A stretch of DNA of 64,000 nt from Xenophilus aerolatus. GTDB lineage: Bacteria; Pseudomonadota; Gammaproteobacteria; Burkholderiales; Burkholderiaceae_C. The position numbers and the translations under genes were made by a program. The notes under the pieces are model-generated. The model was not told where the DNA came from. It ran no database searches and saw only the letters and a list, made by a program, of their open reading frames with translations. The stretch is taken from contig QAIB01000002.1 in assembly GCA_030418545.1 (NCBI GenBank), positions 186,001 to 250,000 on the forward strand. The letters run 5' to 3'. Positions 34,189-42,977 of this stretch are shown here, piece by piece (the stretch's first letter is position 1; each line of letters begins with the position of its first letter).

Positions 34189-34761
34189 TCAGTTCAAGGC
34201 GCCGTAGGCGCAGGCCGTGCTGCCGCTGACGGAGGCGGACTGGTTGCCGCGGTTGGTCTGGTTGGAGTTGAGCGCCTGCCACGCCGTGCCGTTGACGTAG
34301 TTGGCGGTGTTGCCGGCGGCGGCGGCACCGACCACGCCGGTGTTGGTCTGGTTGCTGCCGACCTGCGTCGCGCCATAGGTGCCGACGTCGGCCTGGTTGG
34401 CGTTGCCGGTGGACTGCGAGGAGGCTCCCGCGCTGCTCGGGGAGTTGGCCACGGTGCTGTTGGTGCCCTGGCTGCCCGTGGCGTTGGCGGCGACGTCGCA
34501 GTTGTACTGGTGGTCGATGTTGGTGATGTAGTTGTTGTTCGTCACCGGTGCCGCGTAGTAGCCGGACTTCCTTTTCTGGATCATGTCCTGCACCGCGGCG
34601 GCATTGACCTTGTCGGCCGCGCTCTGGAACTGCCATGCCGCGTTCTCGCCGGCGTTGTTGGCGAGCACGGGTGCACTGGCCAGGGCGCCTGCGGCCGCCA
34701 GCAGCGAGGCGCGTTGAAGAATCGGCAGGGCGAACACGGCCCTGACTCGGAAGTGAATCAT
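34189..34761 (-). CDS. hfaA: HfaA-like curlin-type secreted subunit
   Basis: A 190-residue secreted protein. The signal peptide (LPILQRASLLAAAGALASAPVLA) ends before NNAGENAAW. The mature chain contains YITNIDHQYNCDVAANATG and then Asn/Gln/Gly/Thr-rich curlin-like repeats: QADVGTYGATQVGSNQTNTG, GNTANYVNG and NSNQTNRGNQSA. Two Cys (YNCD and TACAYG) could form a disulphide. The NQTN-G spacing is that of amyloid-forming curlin repeats. Position directly upstream of an HfaB/CsgG-like pore and an HfaD-size repeat protein supports the HfaA assignment. AAGGA lies eight bases before the ATG. Sequence identity to known HfaA could not be measured here. Confidence 0.75.
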   Translation of the reverse strand: MIHFRVRAVFALPILQRASLLAAAGALASAPVLANNAGENAAWQFQSAADKVNAAAVQDMIQKRKSGYYAAPVTNNNYITNIDHQYNCDVAANATGSQGTNSTVANSPSSAGASSQSTGNANQADVGTYGATQVGSNQTNTGVVGAAAAGNTANYVNGTAWQALNSNQTNRGNQSASVSGSTACAYGALN

Positions 34762-34857
34762 GAAAATTTCCTTGAGGATGGGAAGGCCTGGAAGGCCCGA
34801 ACGAGGCGCTGGCCCCGTCGCTGCGCGCCCGTTGTCGGGCGTCTTGGCTTTAGCCGC

Positions 34858-35193
34858 TCATGGCTGCGACGCGCTCCGTCGAGCCACGGGAAGGCTGGGA
34901 ACGGCGCGCAGGTGCGGAACCGGTGCTGCTCGGGGAAGGGGCTGTGCGTCCTCGATGGCTGGTGGATGCGGCGTCTCTGGAGCCGCCTCGTCGCCGCCAT
35001 CCACGATCGCGCGCTCCAGGTCCCGGTACATCCGCTCGGACTGGCCCTCGAATTCCTGCTGGAGCATCCCCAGCAGTTCGGTCGCACGGTGTTGCATCTG
35101 CGCGATCGATTCCTCGACGCGGTTGAGTTCCGCGCGCAGCTCCAGAACGAAGAGCTTGAGCCGCCGCTTGTCGGATTGCTCGATGGGGTTCAT
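34858..35193 (-). CDS. 111-residue helical (probable coiled-coil) protein of unknown function
   Basis: Starts inside the stop of the EAL-domain gene (ATGA at 35190-35193), so it is translated with it. The N-terminal 60 residues are highly charged and leucine-rich (RRLKLFVLELRAELNRVEES, then HRATELLGMLQQEFEGQSER), predicted as one long helix or coiled coil. The rest is acidic, then Pro-rich and Arg-rich (PLPRAAPVPHLRAVPSLPV). There is no signal peptide, so it is cytoplasmic. It could be a partner or antitoxin-like regulator of the EAL-type protein. 96 bp separate it from the hfaA-like gene. Confidence 0.7.
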   Translation of the reverse strand: MNPIEQSDKRRLKLFVLELRAELNRVEESIAQMQHRATELLGMLQQEFEGQSERMYRDLERAIVDGGDEAAPETPHPPAIEDAQPLPRAAPVPHLRAVPSLPVARRSASQP

Positions 35194-36542
35194 CCCGCGA
35201 ACCCCCAGGGCACCACGGCCGACGTGCACTGGTAGGCCGCTTCGGCATACGCCCCGCGGCGCGGCAGCGCACTGCGCGTGGGCAGGGGGGACTCCGGCGG
35301 GCTCCAGGTGTCTTCCATGGTGCGCGCGATGGCCCTCGACGGATCGAAGGAGGCGCCGTTCACGAACCGGCCGCACATCCAGCGGGCGCCGGTGCGCAGT
35401 GCGTTCGCATAGTCATGCTCGTTCTCCACGCCGGCGACGACGATCTGTTCGGCCAGGTGTGAACAGATGCGGATCATGTCGCGCAGCGCGCGGGCCGCGT
35501 CCTGGTTGTGGCGGCTGCGAAGGACGAAGCTCTCGTCCAGCAACAGGGTCTGGGGACTGCACGCCTGGAGGCCTTCGAGGTTGACGGGCCCGCTGCCGAA
35601 GCCGGCCATGGCGATGCGTGCGCCGCGCTGACGGATGGCATCGCAGAAGTCCCTGGCGTCCTCGAGCGAGGGAAGCGCTGTCCGGCCGGAGATCTCCAGC
35701 GTGAAGCGGCTGGCTGCGCAGGGGTTGGCCTTCAGGAGCGCGAACAGCCGCGACCAGTAGCTGTCGTGGCGCACGCTCATCGACGAGATGCGGCAGGCCA
35801 GGCGCAGCGACGGATCCTCCAGCAGCCTGCCGAAGATGCGCAGGGCCTGCGCACGGTCGACCAGCCGCGTGAGGCCCAGGCGCTCCAGTGAAGGCATGAA
35901 GACCTCGTGCGAGGCCGTGTGCACATCGGCAAGCTGGCCCGTCGCACGCGGCACGCCGCGCCAGTAGAGGATGCTGAGGGGGGAATACGGGCTGACGACG
36001 CCCTGCCACGCGCAGTCGACACCGTCAGCGGCGTACATGCGCGCAACGTCGGCGGCAATCTTCATGTCTGCCTGGAAGCGGTCCGAATGCCCTCGCCACA
36101 TGCCGACATGGAGTGCCGAGCACGAGGCCGAGGCATAAAGGACGTAGCTGGACTCGTCGGCCGTCAGGCAGCGCGGCGTCGCGGTCTGCAGCTCGGTCCA
36201 GCCCGCATGCAGCGCCGGCACGAGTTCGTGGCCTTCGATGCAGATGGGCTCGGTACCGCCCAGCACCATGAGCTGCTCCAGCACATCTTCCTGCGCGCCG
36301 TCGCCCTGCGGAAGCCACAGCACCAGGCAGTCGTCGCCGATGTTGATGACCTGACGCGCCGGGTCGGCAGTGAGGGTGCCAAGCCGCCGCGCGATCTGCT
36401 CGCTGAATTCGTGCGCGACGCGCTGACCGAAAGCTTCACGTACGCGAAGGATGTTGCTCGCGTAAACGAAAGCGCCGCGTAACGCAGTTGCAGCGTGGAC
36501 CGGTTGCGGAGGGTGCCGGAGCGCTGTTTCGATCTGTTGCAT
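35190..36542 (-). CDS. degenerate GGDEF-EAL protein (probable c-di-GMP-linked regulator, catalytically inactive)
   Basis: 450 residues without membrane segments. The N-terminal half resembles a collapsed GGDEF domain (INIGDDCLVLWLP in place of GGDEF). The C-terminal half follows the EAL fold: SPLSILYWRGV sits where EALLR is normally found, FTLEISGRTA is the LEITE strand, IAMAGFGSGPVNLEGL replaces DDFG (both Asp lost), LLLDESFV replaces the KID strand, and VVAGVENEHDY replaces AEGVE. The metal- and substrate-binding acids are therefore missing, so no phosphodiesterase activity is expected. It may bind c-di-GMP or a protein, as YdiV-type proteins do. It opens the array that leads to the hfa-like genes. 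ATG 36542 is preferred over a TTG at 36578. Confidence 0.78.
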   Translation of the reverse strand: MQQIETALRHPPQPVHAATALRGAFVYASNILRVREAFGQRVAHEFSEQIARRLGTLTADPARQVINIGDDCLVLWLPQGDGAQEDVLEQLMVLGGTEPICIEGHELVPALHAGWTELQTATPRCLTADESSYVLYASASCSALHVGMWRGHSDRFQADMKIAADVARMYAADGVDCAWQGVVSPYSPLSILYWRGVPRATGQLADVHTASHEVFMPSLERLGLTRLVDRAQALRIFGRLLEDPSLRLACRISSMSVRHDSYWSRLFALLKANPCAASRFTLEISGRTALPSLEDARDFCDAIRQRGARIAMAGFGSGPVNLEGLQACSPQTLLLDESFVLRSRHNQDAARALRDMIRICSHLAEQIVVAGVENEHDYANALRTGARWMCGRFVNGASFDPSRAIARTMEDTWSPPESPLPTRSALPRRGAYAEAAYQCTSAVVPWGFAG

Positions 36543-36763
36543 GAAATGGATACTAGAAATGCCATTTCGCTGTCGCAACGACTGCTTTTAGTTTCTTGTC
36601 ATGCGCATAACAGAAGTAGAACGTCGTCATTTTTCGGCGACCCGGCGAGCCGCAGAAACGAATCCAATAGTGTTCGTTGGCGCGTGCTCACCACGCGCGG
36701 CTCAGCGCGCAGGGCGTTTTCACCGCGCGGATGCACATCTATTCATGCATGCCGGATCGCTTG

Positions 36764-36802
36764 CTTCGCTCGAGCGCTGTCTTTTTCGGCGCTCGAGCGA
36801 AG
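36764..36802. terminator. perfect 14-bp stem-loop between EAL-type gene and DJ-1 gene
   Basis: CTTCGCTCGAGCGC (36764-36777) and GCGCTCGAGCGAAG (36789-36802) are exact inverted repeats around an 11-base loop (TGTCTTTTTCG). It sits 28 bases past the DJ-1/PfpI stop in its direction of transcription. There is no T-run directly after the stem on the minus strand, so it may be a Rho-assisted or structure-only terminator, or a repeat element. Confidence 0.5.
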
Positions 36803-36830
36803 GCGAGGGCGCCCCGGCGCGCCGGACGCC

Positions 36831-37388
36831 TCAGGCAGGGGTGCGCGCAGTCGCGAACAGGTCGACCATCGCCTTGTTGAAGGCCGGGAGATCGTCCGGC
36901 TTTCTGCTGGTGACGAGCGGTCCGTCGTTGACCACTTCCTCGTCGACCCATTGCGCACCGGCGTTCGTAAGGTCCGCGCGCAGCGAGGGCCAGGAGGTCA
37001 TGCGGCGTCCCTTGACGCCGTCGGCGTCGATCAGGGTCCAGGGGCCGTGGCAGATGGCGGCAATCGGCTTGCCGGACTCGACGAAGGCGCGAACGAAGGC
37101 GATGGCCTTGGGTTCGAGGCGCAGGGCGTCGGGGTTCACCACGCCGCCCGGCAGCAGCAGGGCGTCGTAGTCGGCGGCTTTCGCGCTTTCCAGTCGGGCT
37201 TCGACAGCGAAGGTGTCGGCCTTGTCGTGGTGGTTCCAGCCCTGCACCTTGGCGCCGGCGGGCGACACGATGTGCGTGGTGGCGCCTGCGGCATCGAGTG
37301 CGCGGCGCGGCTGGGTGAGTTCGACCTGTTCGAAGCCGTCGGTGACGAGGATGGCGACCTTGAGGTCTCGCAGGGTGGTGGATGGCAT
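36831..37388 (-). CDS. DJ-1/PfpI-family protein
   Basis: A 185-residue class I glutamine-amidotransferase-like protein. It shows VAILVTDGFEQVELTQP at the N-terminus, ALLLPGGVVNPDALR, and the nucleophile-elbow Cys in AAICHGPW with the following His. Such proteins act as deglycases, hydrolases or stress chaperones in the cytoplasm. Here the GP after Cys-His is kept. Length equals the short YhbO/PfpI type. AAGGA precedes the ATG. It is a single gene flanked by a stem-loop at its 3' end; no operon partner. Confidence 0.92.
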   Translation of the reverse strand: MPSTTLRDLKVAILVTDGFEQVELTQPRRALDAAGATTHIVSPAGAKVQGWNHHDKADTFAVEARLESAKAADYDALLLPGGVVNPDALRLEPKAIAFVRAFVESGKPIAAICHGPWTLIDADGVKGRRMTSWPSLRADLTNAGAQWVDEEVVNDGPLVTSRKPDDLPAFNKAMVDLFATARTPA

Positions 37389-37617
37389 GGAGTGTCCTTG
37401 GGAAGAGGGATGGGAGGGATGTGCACGCGAGGGCGGCCTGATCCGCAGGTGAACGTCGATCACCCGCCTGATGTGCAACGACTCGGGGTGAGCCGTCGCC
37501 ATGCGGCTTGACGACGGACGCCGCCTCGCATGGCTTCAGTCTGCGCCGCCCGGTGGGTCGCGCGGTCGGCGTGTTGCGTGCAGGCGCGTAGGAGCACACG
37601 GGCAGGGCGGGGCCCGC

Positions 37618-38463
37618 TCAGGCCTTCCGGAAGAGCCCGTTGAGCTGCGCGCCCTGCGCGGCGCCCTCGAAACCGTCGAAGCGCCCCGCCTGCAGTGCCT
37701 GTGCGGCGCGCATGAAGCCGCCCCATGCCGCGCGGGCCAACGCGCCGCCCACGCTCACCCGCCGCACGCCCAGTGCCGCGAGGTCCTGCAGGGTGAGGAC
37801 GCTCGTGGCGCCCACCAGCACATTGACCGGCTTGGGGGCCACCGCGCCGACCACTGCCGCGATCTGCTCGCGCGTCGTGATGCCGGGCGCATAGAGGCAG
37901 TCGGCGCCCGCGTCGGCGTAGGCGCGCAGCCGTGCGATCGCGTCGTCGAGGTCGGGCCGGCCGGCAAAGAAGTTCTCGGCGCGGCCCACCAGCAGCGTGT
38001 CGCCGCCGGCCGCGTCGATGGCGGCGCGCGCGGCACGCAGGCGGGCCACCGCCACGTCGATGGGGTAGAGCGGGGCGCTGGCATCGCCCGTGCCGTCCTC
38101 GATGGACAGGCCTGCCACGCCGGTGCCGACGGCCTGGGCGACATGGCGGGCCACGGCCTCGGGCGTGTCTCCAAATCCGTCCTCGAAGTCGGCATTCACC
38201 GGCAACTCGGTGGCCGCGACCATCTCGCGCAGGTGGGCCAGCACCGCGTCAACCGGCAGGTCGCCGTCGGCCTGCGCCTGCGACCACGCATGGCCCGAGC
38301 TGGTGGTGGCGAGGGCCTGGAAGCCGAGCGACTGCAGGTAGCGCGCGCTGCCGGCATCCCACGGGTTGGGCAGCATGAAGCAGCCGCTGGCATGCAGCGC
38401 CTTGAAGTCGGCACGGCGGCGGGCGATGGTGGAGGCGTCGGGGATGGGGCGTGCGGTGTCCAT
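37618..38463 (-). CDS. isocitrate lyase/phosphoenolpyruvate mutase-family protein
   Basis: A 281-residue ICL/PEPM barrel. It shows LPNPWDAGSARYLQSLGF, the strand LPVNADFEDGFGD with metal-binding Asp/Glu, GLSIEDGTGD, and RAENFFAGRPD before the C-terminal ALGVRRVSVGGALARAAW. The family includes methylisocitrate and oxaloacetate-type C-C lyases and PEP mutases. The catalytic Cys loop KKCGH of isocitrate lyase is not present, so it is the short subfamily whose substrate is unknown. It stands alone; a 229-bp gap before DJ-1 (37389-37617) holds nothing else. Confidence 0.88.
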   Translation of the reverse strand: MDTARPIPDASTIARRRADFKALHASGCFMLPNPWDAGSARYLQSLGFQALATTSSGHAWSQAQADGDLPVDAVLAHLREMVAATELPVNADFEDGFGDTPEAVARHVAQAVGTGVAGLSIEDGTGDASAPLYPIDVAVARLRAARAAIDAAGGDTLLVGRAENFFAGRPDLDDAIARLRAYADAGADCLYAPGITTREQIAAVVGAVAPKPVNVLVGATSVLTLQDLAALGVRRVSVGGALARAAWGGFMRAAQALQAGRFDGFEGAAQGAQLNGLFRKA

Positions 38464-38619
38464 GCGGCATCTTGAACTGCCGGCAGCCCCCACGCTTCGG
38501 CCGGCCCCGAAATGCGGTCCCGGAGCCAGGGGCTTGCGCGACGCCTGGGCGGTAGGTGCAGCCGTGGGCCGTTCCTAGAATGCGCGGGCCCTATCGGCCC
38601 ATCGAACCAGGAGACCGCC

Positions 38620-39474
38620 ATGAAGGAAGACAGCATCGAATTCGAATCGCGCGACGGCATTCGCATCCAGGCCTGGCGCTGGGCACCCGAAGGCACGCCG
38701 CGTGGCGTGGTGCAGGTGCAGCACGGCCTCGGGGAGCATGGCGCGCGCTACCGCCGCTTCGGCGAGGCACTGACCGCCGCGGGCTATCTCGTGGTGGCGC
38801 CCGATGGCCGCGGCTCGGGCCGCACGGCCGCGGGACGCTACGGCCACTGGGGCCGCGATGGCTGGCCGGGCTGGGTCGACGACCTCGTGCAGCTCAACCA
38901 CCGCATCCGGCAGGACCACCCGGGCATGAAGCTCGCGCTGGTCGGCCACAGCATGGGCAGTTTCGCCACGCAGCAGTTCCTGCTGGACCATTCGGCCGAG
39001 GTCGACGCCGCCGTGCTGCTGGGGTCCACCGAGGTGTCGGGCATCGTGGCCATGATGACGGCGCCGGGCCCGGTGGACCTGAGCACGCTCAACCAGGGCT
39101 TCGAGCATCGCACCGGCTTCGAGTGGCTCAGCCGCGATGCCGCGGAAGTCGACCGCTACTGTGCCGATCCGGCCTGCGGCTTCGTGCCCGAGCCCTTCAC
39201 CGGCATCGAGACGCTGGCGCGCGCCGCCGACCCCGCGGCGCTGGCCGGCATTCGCGCCGACCTGCCCATCCTCATCCTCTCGGGCGACGCCGACCCGATC
39301 GCGGGCGGCGGCGCGGCGCTGCAGGTGGTGGCGCAGCGCTACCGCGATGCGGGCGTGCGCGACGTCGAACTCACCCTGTACCCGCAGGCGCGCCACGAAC
39401 TGCTCAACGAGACGAACCGCGACGAGGTCACGGCGCGGATCGTGGGCTTCCTGGACCGCACCATCGGCCGCTGA
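38620..39474 (+). CDS. alpha/beta hydrolase (monoacylglycerol lipase-like, Hydrolase_4)
   Basis: A 284-residue cytoplasmic hydrolase. The oxyanion-hole motif HGLGEHGARY is typical of the monoacylglycerol lipase/Hydrolase_4 family, and the nucleophile elbow is VGHSMGS. The catalytic Asp lies in ILSGDADPIAGG and the His in PQARHELLNE. AGGAGA stands before the ATG. The upstream 156-bp gap (38464-38619) separates it from the divergent ICL-type gene. The lipid or ester substrate is not determined. Confidence 0.92.
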   Translation: MKEDSIEFESRDGIRIQAWRWAPEGTPRGVVQVQHGLGEHGARYRRFGEALTAAGYLVVAPDGRGSGRTAAGRYGHWGRDGWPGWVDDLVQLNHRIRQDHPGMKLALVGHSMGSFATQQFLLDHSAEVDAAVLLGSTEVSGIVAMMTAPGPVDLSTLNQGFEHRTGFEWLSRDAAEVDRYCADPACGFVPEPFTGIETLARAADPAALAGIRADLPILILSGDADPIAGGGAALQVVAQRYRDAGVRDVELTLYPQARHELLNETNRDEVTARIVGFLDRTIGR

Positions 39475-39498
39475 GGCCGCGCCGCTCGCGGCGTGGGC

Positions 39499-42399
39499 TC
39501 AGGCCTTCTCGTACTCGGACAGCGGCACGCAGCTGCAGAACAGGTTGCGGTCGCCATACACGTTGTCGACGCGGCCCACAGGCGACCAGTACTTGGCATG
39601 CTTCAGCGCGGCCAGCGGGAAGGCCGCGACCTCGCGCGAGTAGGGGTGCTTCCACTCGGTGGCGGCGAGCGTGGGGGCCGTGTGCGGCGCGTTCCTGAGC
39701 GGGTTGTCGTCCTTGGGCCAGACACCTTCCTCGATGCGGCGGATCTCGCCGCGGATGGCGACCATGGCGTCAATGAAGCGGTCCAGCTCGGCCAGCGGTT
39801 CGCTCTCGGTCGGCTCGACCATCAGCGTGCCGGCGACCGGAAAGCTCAGCGTGGGCGCGTGGAAGCCGTAGTCGATGAGGCGCTTGGCCACGTCCTCGGC
39901 CGTCACGCCGCTCGTGTCCTTGAGCGGGCGCAGGTCCAGGATGCATTCGTGCGCCACGTGCCCGTTGGGGCTGGCGTAGAGCGTCGGGTAGTGCGACGAC
40001 AGGCGGGCGCTGATGTAGTTGGCGCTGAGGATGGCCGTCTCGGTGGCCGCCGTGAGGCCCGAGGCGCCCATCATGCGGATGTACATCCAGCTGATCGGCA
40101 GCACCGCGGCATTGCCCAGGGGCGCAGCGGACACGGCGCCCACGGTCGCAGGCTCGCCGGCCGTCGCGTGCCCGGGCAGGAAGGGCACGAGGTCTTCCAC
40201 CACGCACACCGGCCCGACACCGGGTCCGCCGCCGCCATGCGGAATGCAGAAGGTCTTGTGCAGGTTGAGGTGGCTCACGTCGCCGCCGAACTCGCCGGGC
40301 GCGGCCACGCCGACCAGCGCGTTCATGTTGGCGCCGTCGACGTACACGCGGCCCCCGTGCGCATGCACGATCTCGCACAGCTCCTTGACCCGCGTCTCGA
40401 ACACGCCGTGCGTGCTGGGGTAGGTGATCATCACGCAGGCCAGGTCGGCCGCGTGCTGCTCGCAGGCACGCCTGAGGTCGTCGATGTCGACGTTGCCCTG
40501 GCTGTCGCAGGCCGTCACCACCACCTGCATGCCCGCCATCTGCGCGCTGGCCGGGTTGGTGCCGTGGGCCGACGAGGGGATCAGGCACACCTTGCGGTGC
40601 GCCTCGCCGCGGCTCGCATGCCAGGCCTGGATGGCCAGCAGGCCCGCGTACTCGCCCTGCGAACCGGCGTTGGGCTGCAGGCTGATGCCGGCATAGCCCG
40701 TCGCTTCGCACAGCCAGGCGCGCAGCTGCTCGTCCAGTTGCCGGTAGCCGGCCAGCTGCTCGGCCGGCGCGAAGGGGTGGATGTGCGCGAACTCGGGCCA
40801 GGTGATGGGGATCATCTCGCTGGTCGCGTTGAGCTTCATGGTGCAGCTGCCCAGCGGGATCATGCTGCGGTCCAGCGCCAGGTCCTTGTCCGACAGGCTG
40901 CGGATGTAGCGCAGCATCGCCGTCTCGCTGCGGTGGGTGTTGAACACCGGGTGCGTGAGGAAGGTGCTGGTGCGGCGCAGCTCGGCCGGCAGGCGCGGCG
41001 CGGTGTCGGCAGCGAGCTGCTCGAAGCGCGGCATCGGCGTGCCGGCAGGCACGAACAGTGCCCACAGCGCCTCGATGTCGGTGCGGGTGTGCGTCTCGTC
41101 CAGCGAGATGCCCAGGTGCTGCTGCAGGCGGCAGCGCAGGTTGATGCCCGCGGCGGCGGCGCGGCCGAGGATGTCGGCGGTGTCCTCGCCCGTGCGGACG
41201 GTGATCGAGTCGAAGGCCGTCTCGTGCACCAGCTCGCGGCCCATCTGTTCGAGCCCGCGCGCCAGCACGGCCGTGAGCAGTGCCACGCGTTGGGCGATGC
41301 GCGTGAGGCCCACCGGGCCGTGGTAGACCGCGTACATGCTCGCGACCACCGCCGGCAGCACCTGCGCCGTGCAGATGTTGGAGGTCGCCTTCTCGCGGCG
41401 GATGTGCTGCTCGCGCGTCTGCAGCGCGAGCCGGTAGGCCGGTGAGCCGTGGGCATCGACGCTCACGCCCACCAGGCGGCCCGGCAGCGAGCGCTTGAAG
41501 GCGTCGCGGCAGGCGAGGTAGGCGGCATGCGGGCCGCCCGCGCCCATCGGCATGCCGAAGCGCTGCGTGCTGCCGCAGACGATGTCGGCGTCCCATTCGC
41601 CGGGCGGCGTGAGCAGCGTCAGCGCCAGCAGGTCGGCCGCGACGCAGAAGGCCGCGCCTCGCTCATGCGCCACGCCGACGAGCGGGCGCAGGTCGTGCAC
41701 CTGCCCGGTGGTGCCCGGATATTGCGCGAGCACGCCGAAGAAGTCGCCGCCGGCCATGAGGTGCGGCAGCGTCTCGGTGGCCGTGCTCACCTTGAGCTCG
41801 ATCCCCATCGGCGCGGCGCGCGTGCGGATCACCTCGAGGGTCTGCGGGTGGCAGTCGCCGGCCACGATGAACACGTTGCTGCGGCTCTTGACGCTGCGCC
41901 TGGCCAGCGTCATCGCCTCGGCCGCCGCGGTGGCCTCGTCGAGCATCGAGGCGTTGGCGATCGCCATGCCGGTGAGGTCCGTCACCATCGTCTGGAAGTT
42001 GACCAGCGCCTCCATGCGGCCTTGCGAGATCTCCGCCTGGTAGGGGGTGTAGGCGGTGTACCAGGCCGGGTTCTCCAGGATGTTGCGCAGGATCACGCCC
42101 GGGGTGTGCGTGCCGTAGTAGCCCTGGCCGATGAAGTTGCGCGCCACCTTGTTCTTCGAGGCGATGGCCTTGAGCTCCGCCAGCGCCTCGCCCTCCGTGG
42201 CCGGCGTGGGCAGCTTCATCGCCTGGCTGCGCCGGATCGCCGGCGGCACGATGCCGTCGATCAGCTCGGTGCGCGAACGCGCCTCCACCGCCCGCAGCAT
42301 CGCCGCCTCGTCCTCGGCCGAGAGGCCGATGTGGCGGTTGGCGAAGGCGTCGGCATGTTCGAGGGCGGCGAGGGGCGGAAAGTCGGCGGGGGAGGTCAT
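39499..42399 (-). CDS. gcvP: glycine dehydrogenase (decarboxylating), P-protein
   Basis: 966 residues, the normal length of the single-chain PLP enzyme. It has the N-terminal [57 protein letters not shown]-lysine motif in [15 protein letters not shown], and the C-terminal [10 protein letters not shown]. The P-protein decarboxylates glycine and passes the aminomethyl group to GcvH. It is the third gene of the glycine-cleavage operon, 143 bp after gcvH, with an inverted repeat in that gap. Start 42399 is by N-terminal fit; 42417 is also in frame. Confidence 0.97.
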   Translation of the reverse strand: MTSPADFPPLAALEHADAFANRHIGLSAEDEAAMLRAVEARSRTELIDGIVPPAIRRSQAMKLPTPATEGEALAELKAIASKNKVARNFIGQGYYGTHTPGVILRNILENPAWYTAYTPYQAEISQGRMEALVNFQTMVTDLTGMAIANASMLDEATAAAEAMTLARRSVKSRSNVFIVAGDCHPQTLEVIRTRAAPMGIELKVSTATETLPHLMAGGDFFGVLAQYPGTTGQVHDLRPLVGVAHERGAAFCVAADLLALTLLTPPGEWDADIVCGSTQRFGMPMGAGGPHAAYLACRDAFKRSLPGRLVGVSVDAHGSPAYRLALQTREQHIRREKATSNICTAQVLPAVVASMYAVYHGPVGLTRIAQRVALLTAVLARGLEQMGRELVHETAFDSITVRTGEDTADILGRAAAAGINLRCRLQQHLGISLDETHTRTDIEALWALFVPAGTPMPRFEQLAADTAPRLPAELRRTSTFLTHPVFNTHRSETAMLRYIRSLSDKDLALDRSMIPLGSCTMKLNATSEMIPITWPEFAHIHPFAPAEQLAGYRQLDEQLRAWLCEATGYAGISLQPNAGSQGEYAGLLAIQAWHASRGEAHRKVCLIPSSAHGTNPASAQMAGMQVVVTACDSQGNVDIDDLRRACEQHAADLACVMITYPSTHGVFETRVKELCEIVHAHGGRVYVDGANMNALVGVAAPGEFGGDVSHLNLHKTFCIPHGGGGPGVGPVCVVEDLVPFLPGHATAGEPATVGAVSAAPLGNAAVLPISWMYIRMMGASGLTAATETAILSANYISARLSSHYPTLYASPNGHVAHECILDLRPLKDTSGVTAEDVAKRLIDYGFHAPTLSFPVAGTLMVEPTESEPLAELDRFIDAMVAIRGEIRRIEEGVWPKDDNPLRNAPHTAPTLAATEWKHPYSREVAAFPLAALKHAKYWSPVGRVDNVYGDRNLFCSCVPLSEYEKA

Positions 42400-42456
42400 G
42401 GCAGGGCTCGAGGGCATTCAGAGGCGGGGACAGGACTTGAGCGACGCGAAAGTGCC

Positions 42457-42520
42457 GCGAAGGGCGCGAAATCGAGAAAGGTCTTTTTTGCGTTCTTCGC
42501 GCAACCTTCGCGCCCTTCGC
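42457..42520. repeat. 14-bp inverted repeat between gcvH and gcvP
   Basis: GCGAAGGGCGCGAA (42457-42470) and TTCGCGCCCTTCGC (42507-42520) are exact inverted repeats with a 36-base spacer containing a run of six T on the plus strand. They lie inside the gcvH-gcvP gap. The spacer also contains further GCGAAG-like pieces. It could be an intergenic repeat element or an mRNA hairpin that adjusts gcvP expression relative to gcvH. Confidence 0.6.
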
Positions 42521-42542
42521 GTACGGCTGTCCGATCCCGATT

Positions 42543-42920
42543 TCAGGATTCGGCCGAGAACTTCTCGTAGGCCGTGGCGTCGAGCAGGGCGTCGAGCTGG
42601 GCCGGCTCCGACAGGCGCACCTTGAAGAACCAGCCGGCGCCGGTGGGGTCGCTGTTGGCAAGGGACGGGTCGGCGCGCAGCGCCTCGTTGACTTCGGTGA
42701 TCTCGCCGGTCAGGGGCATGTACACGTCGGCGGCGGCCTTGACCGACTCCACCACGCCCGCGACCTCGCCCTGCGTGAAGGCCTTGCCCACCTCGGGCAG
42801 GTCGACGAAGACCACGTCGCCCAGCGCGTCCTGCGCATGCACCGTGATGCCGACCGTGGCGGTGGCGTTGTCGTCGGTCTGGACCCACTCGTGGTCCTTG
42901 GTGTACTTGACGTTGCTCAT
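42543..42920 (-). CDS. gcvH: glycine cleavage system H protein
   Basis: A 125-residue lipoyl carrier. The attachment site is ESVKAAADVYMPLTGEI, with lipoyl Lys61. It begins NVKYTKDHEWVQ and ends EKFSAES. It shuttles the aminomethyl intermediate between GcvP, GcvT and lipoamide dehydrogenase (not in the window). It is 57 bp downstream of gcvT in the same operon. Confidence 0.97.
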   Translation of the reverse strand: MSNVKYTKDHEWVQTDDNATATVGITVHAQDALGDVVFVDLPEVGKAFTQGEVAGVVESVKAAADVYMPLTGEITEVNEALRADPSLANSDPTGAGWFFKVRLSEPAQLDALLDATAYEKFSAES

Positions 42921-42977
42921 GAAGACTCCTCGTGGAAGGGGTGGAAAGAATGAGGGAGAGAAAAAAGAAAGGGGTGA

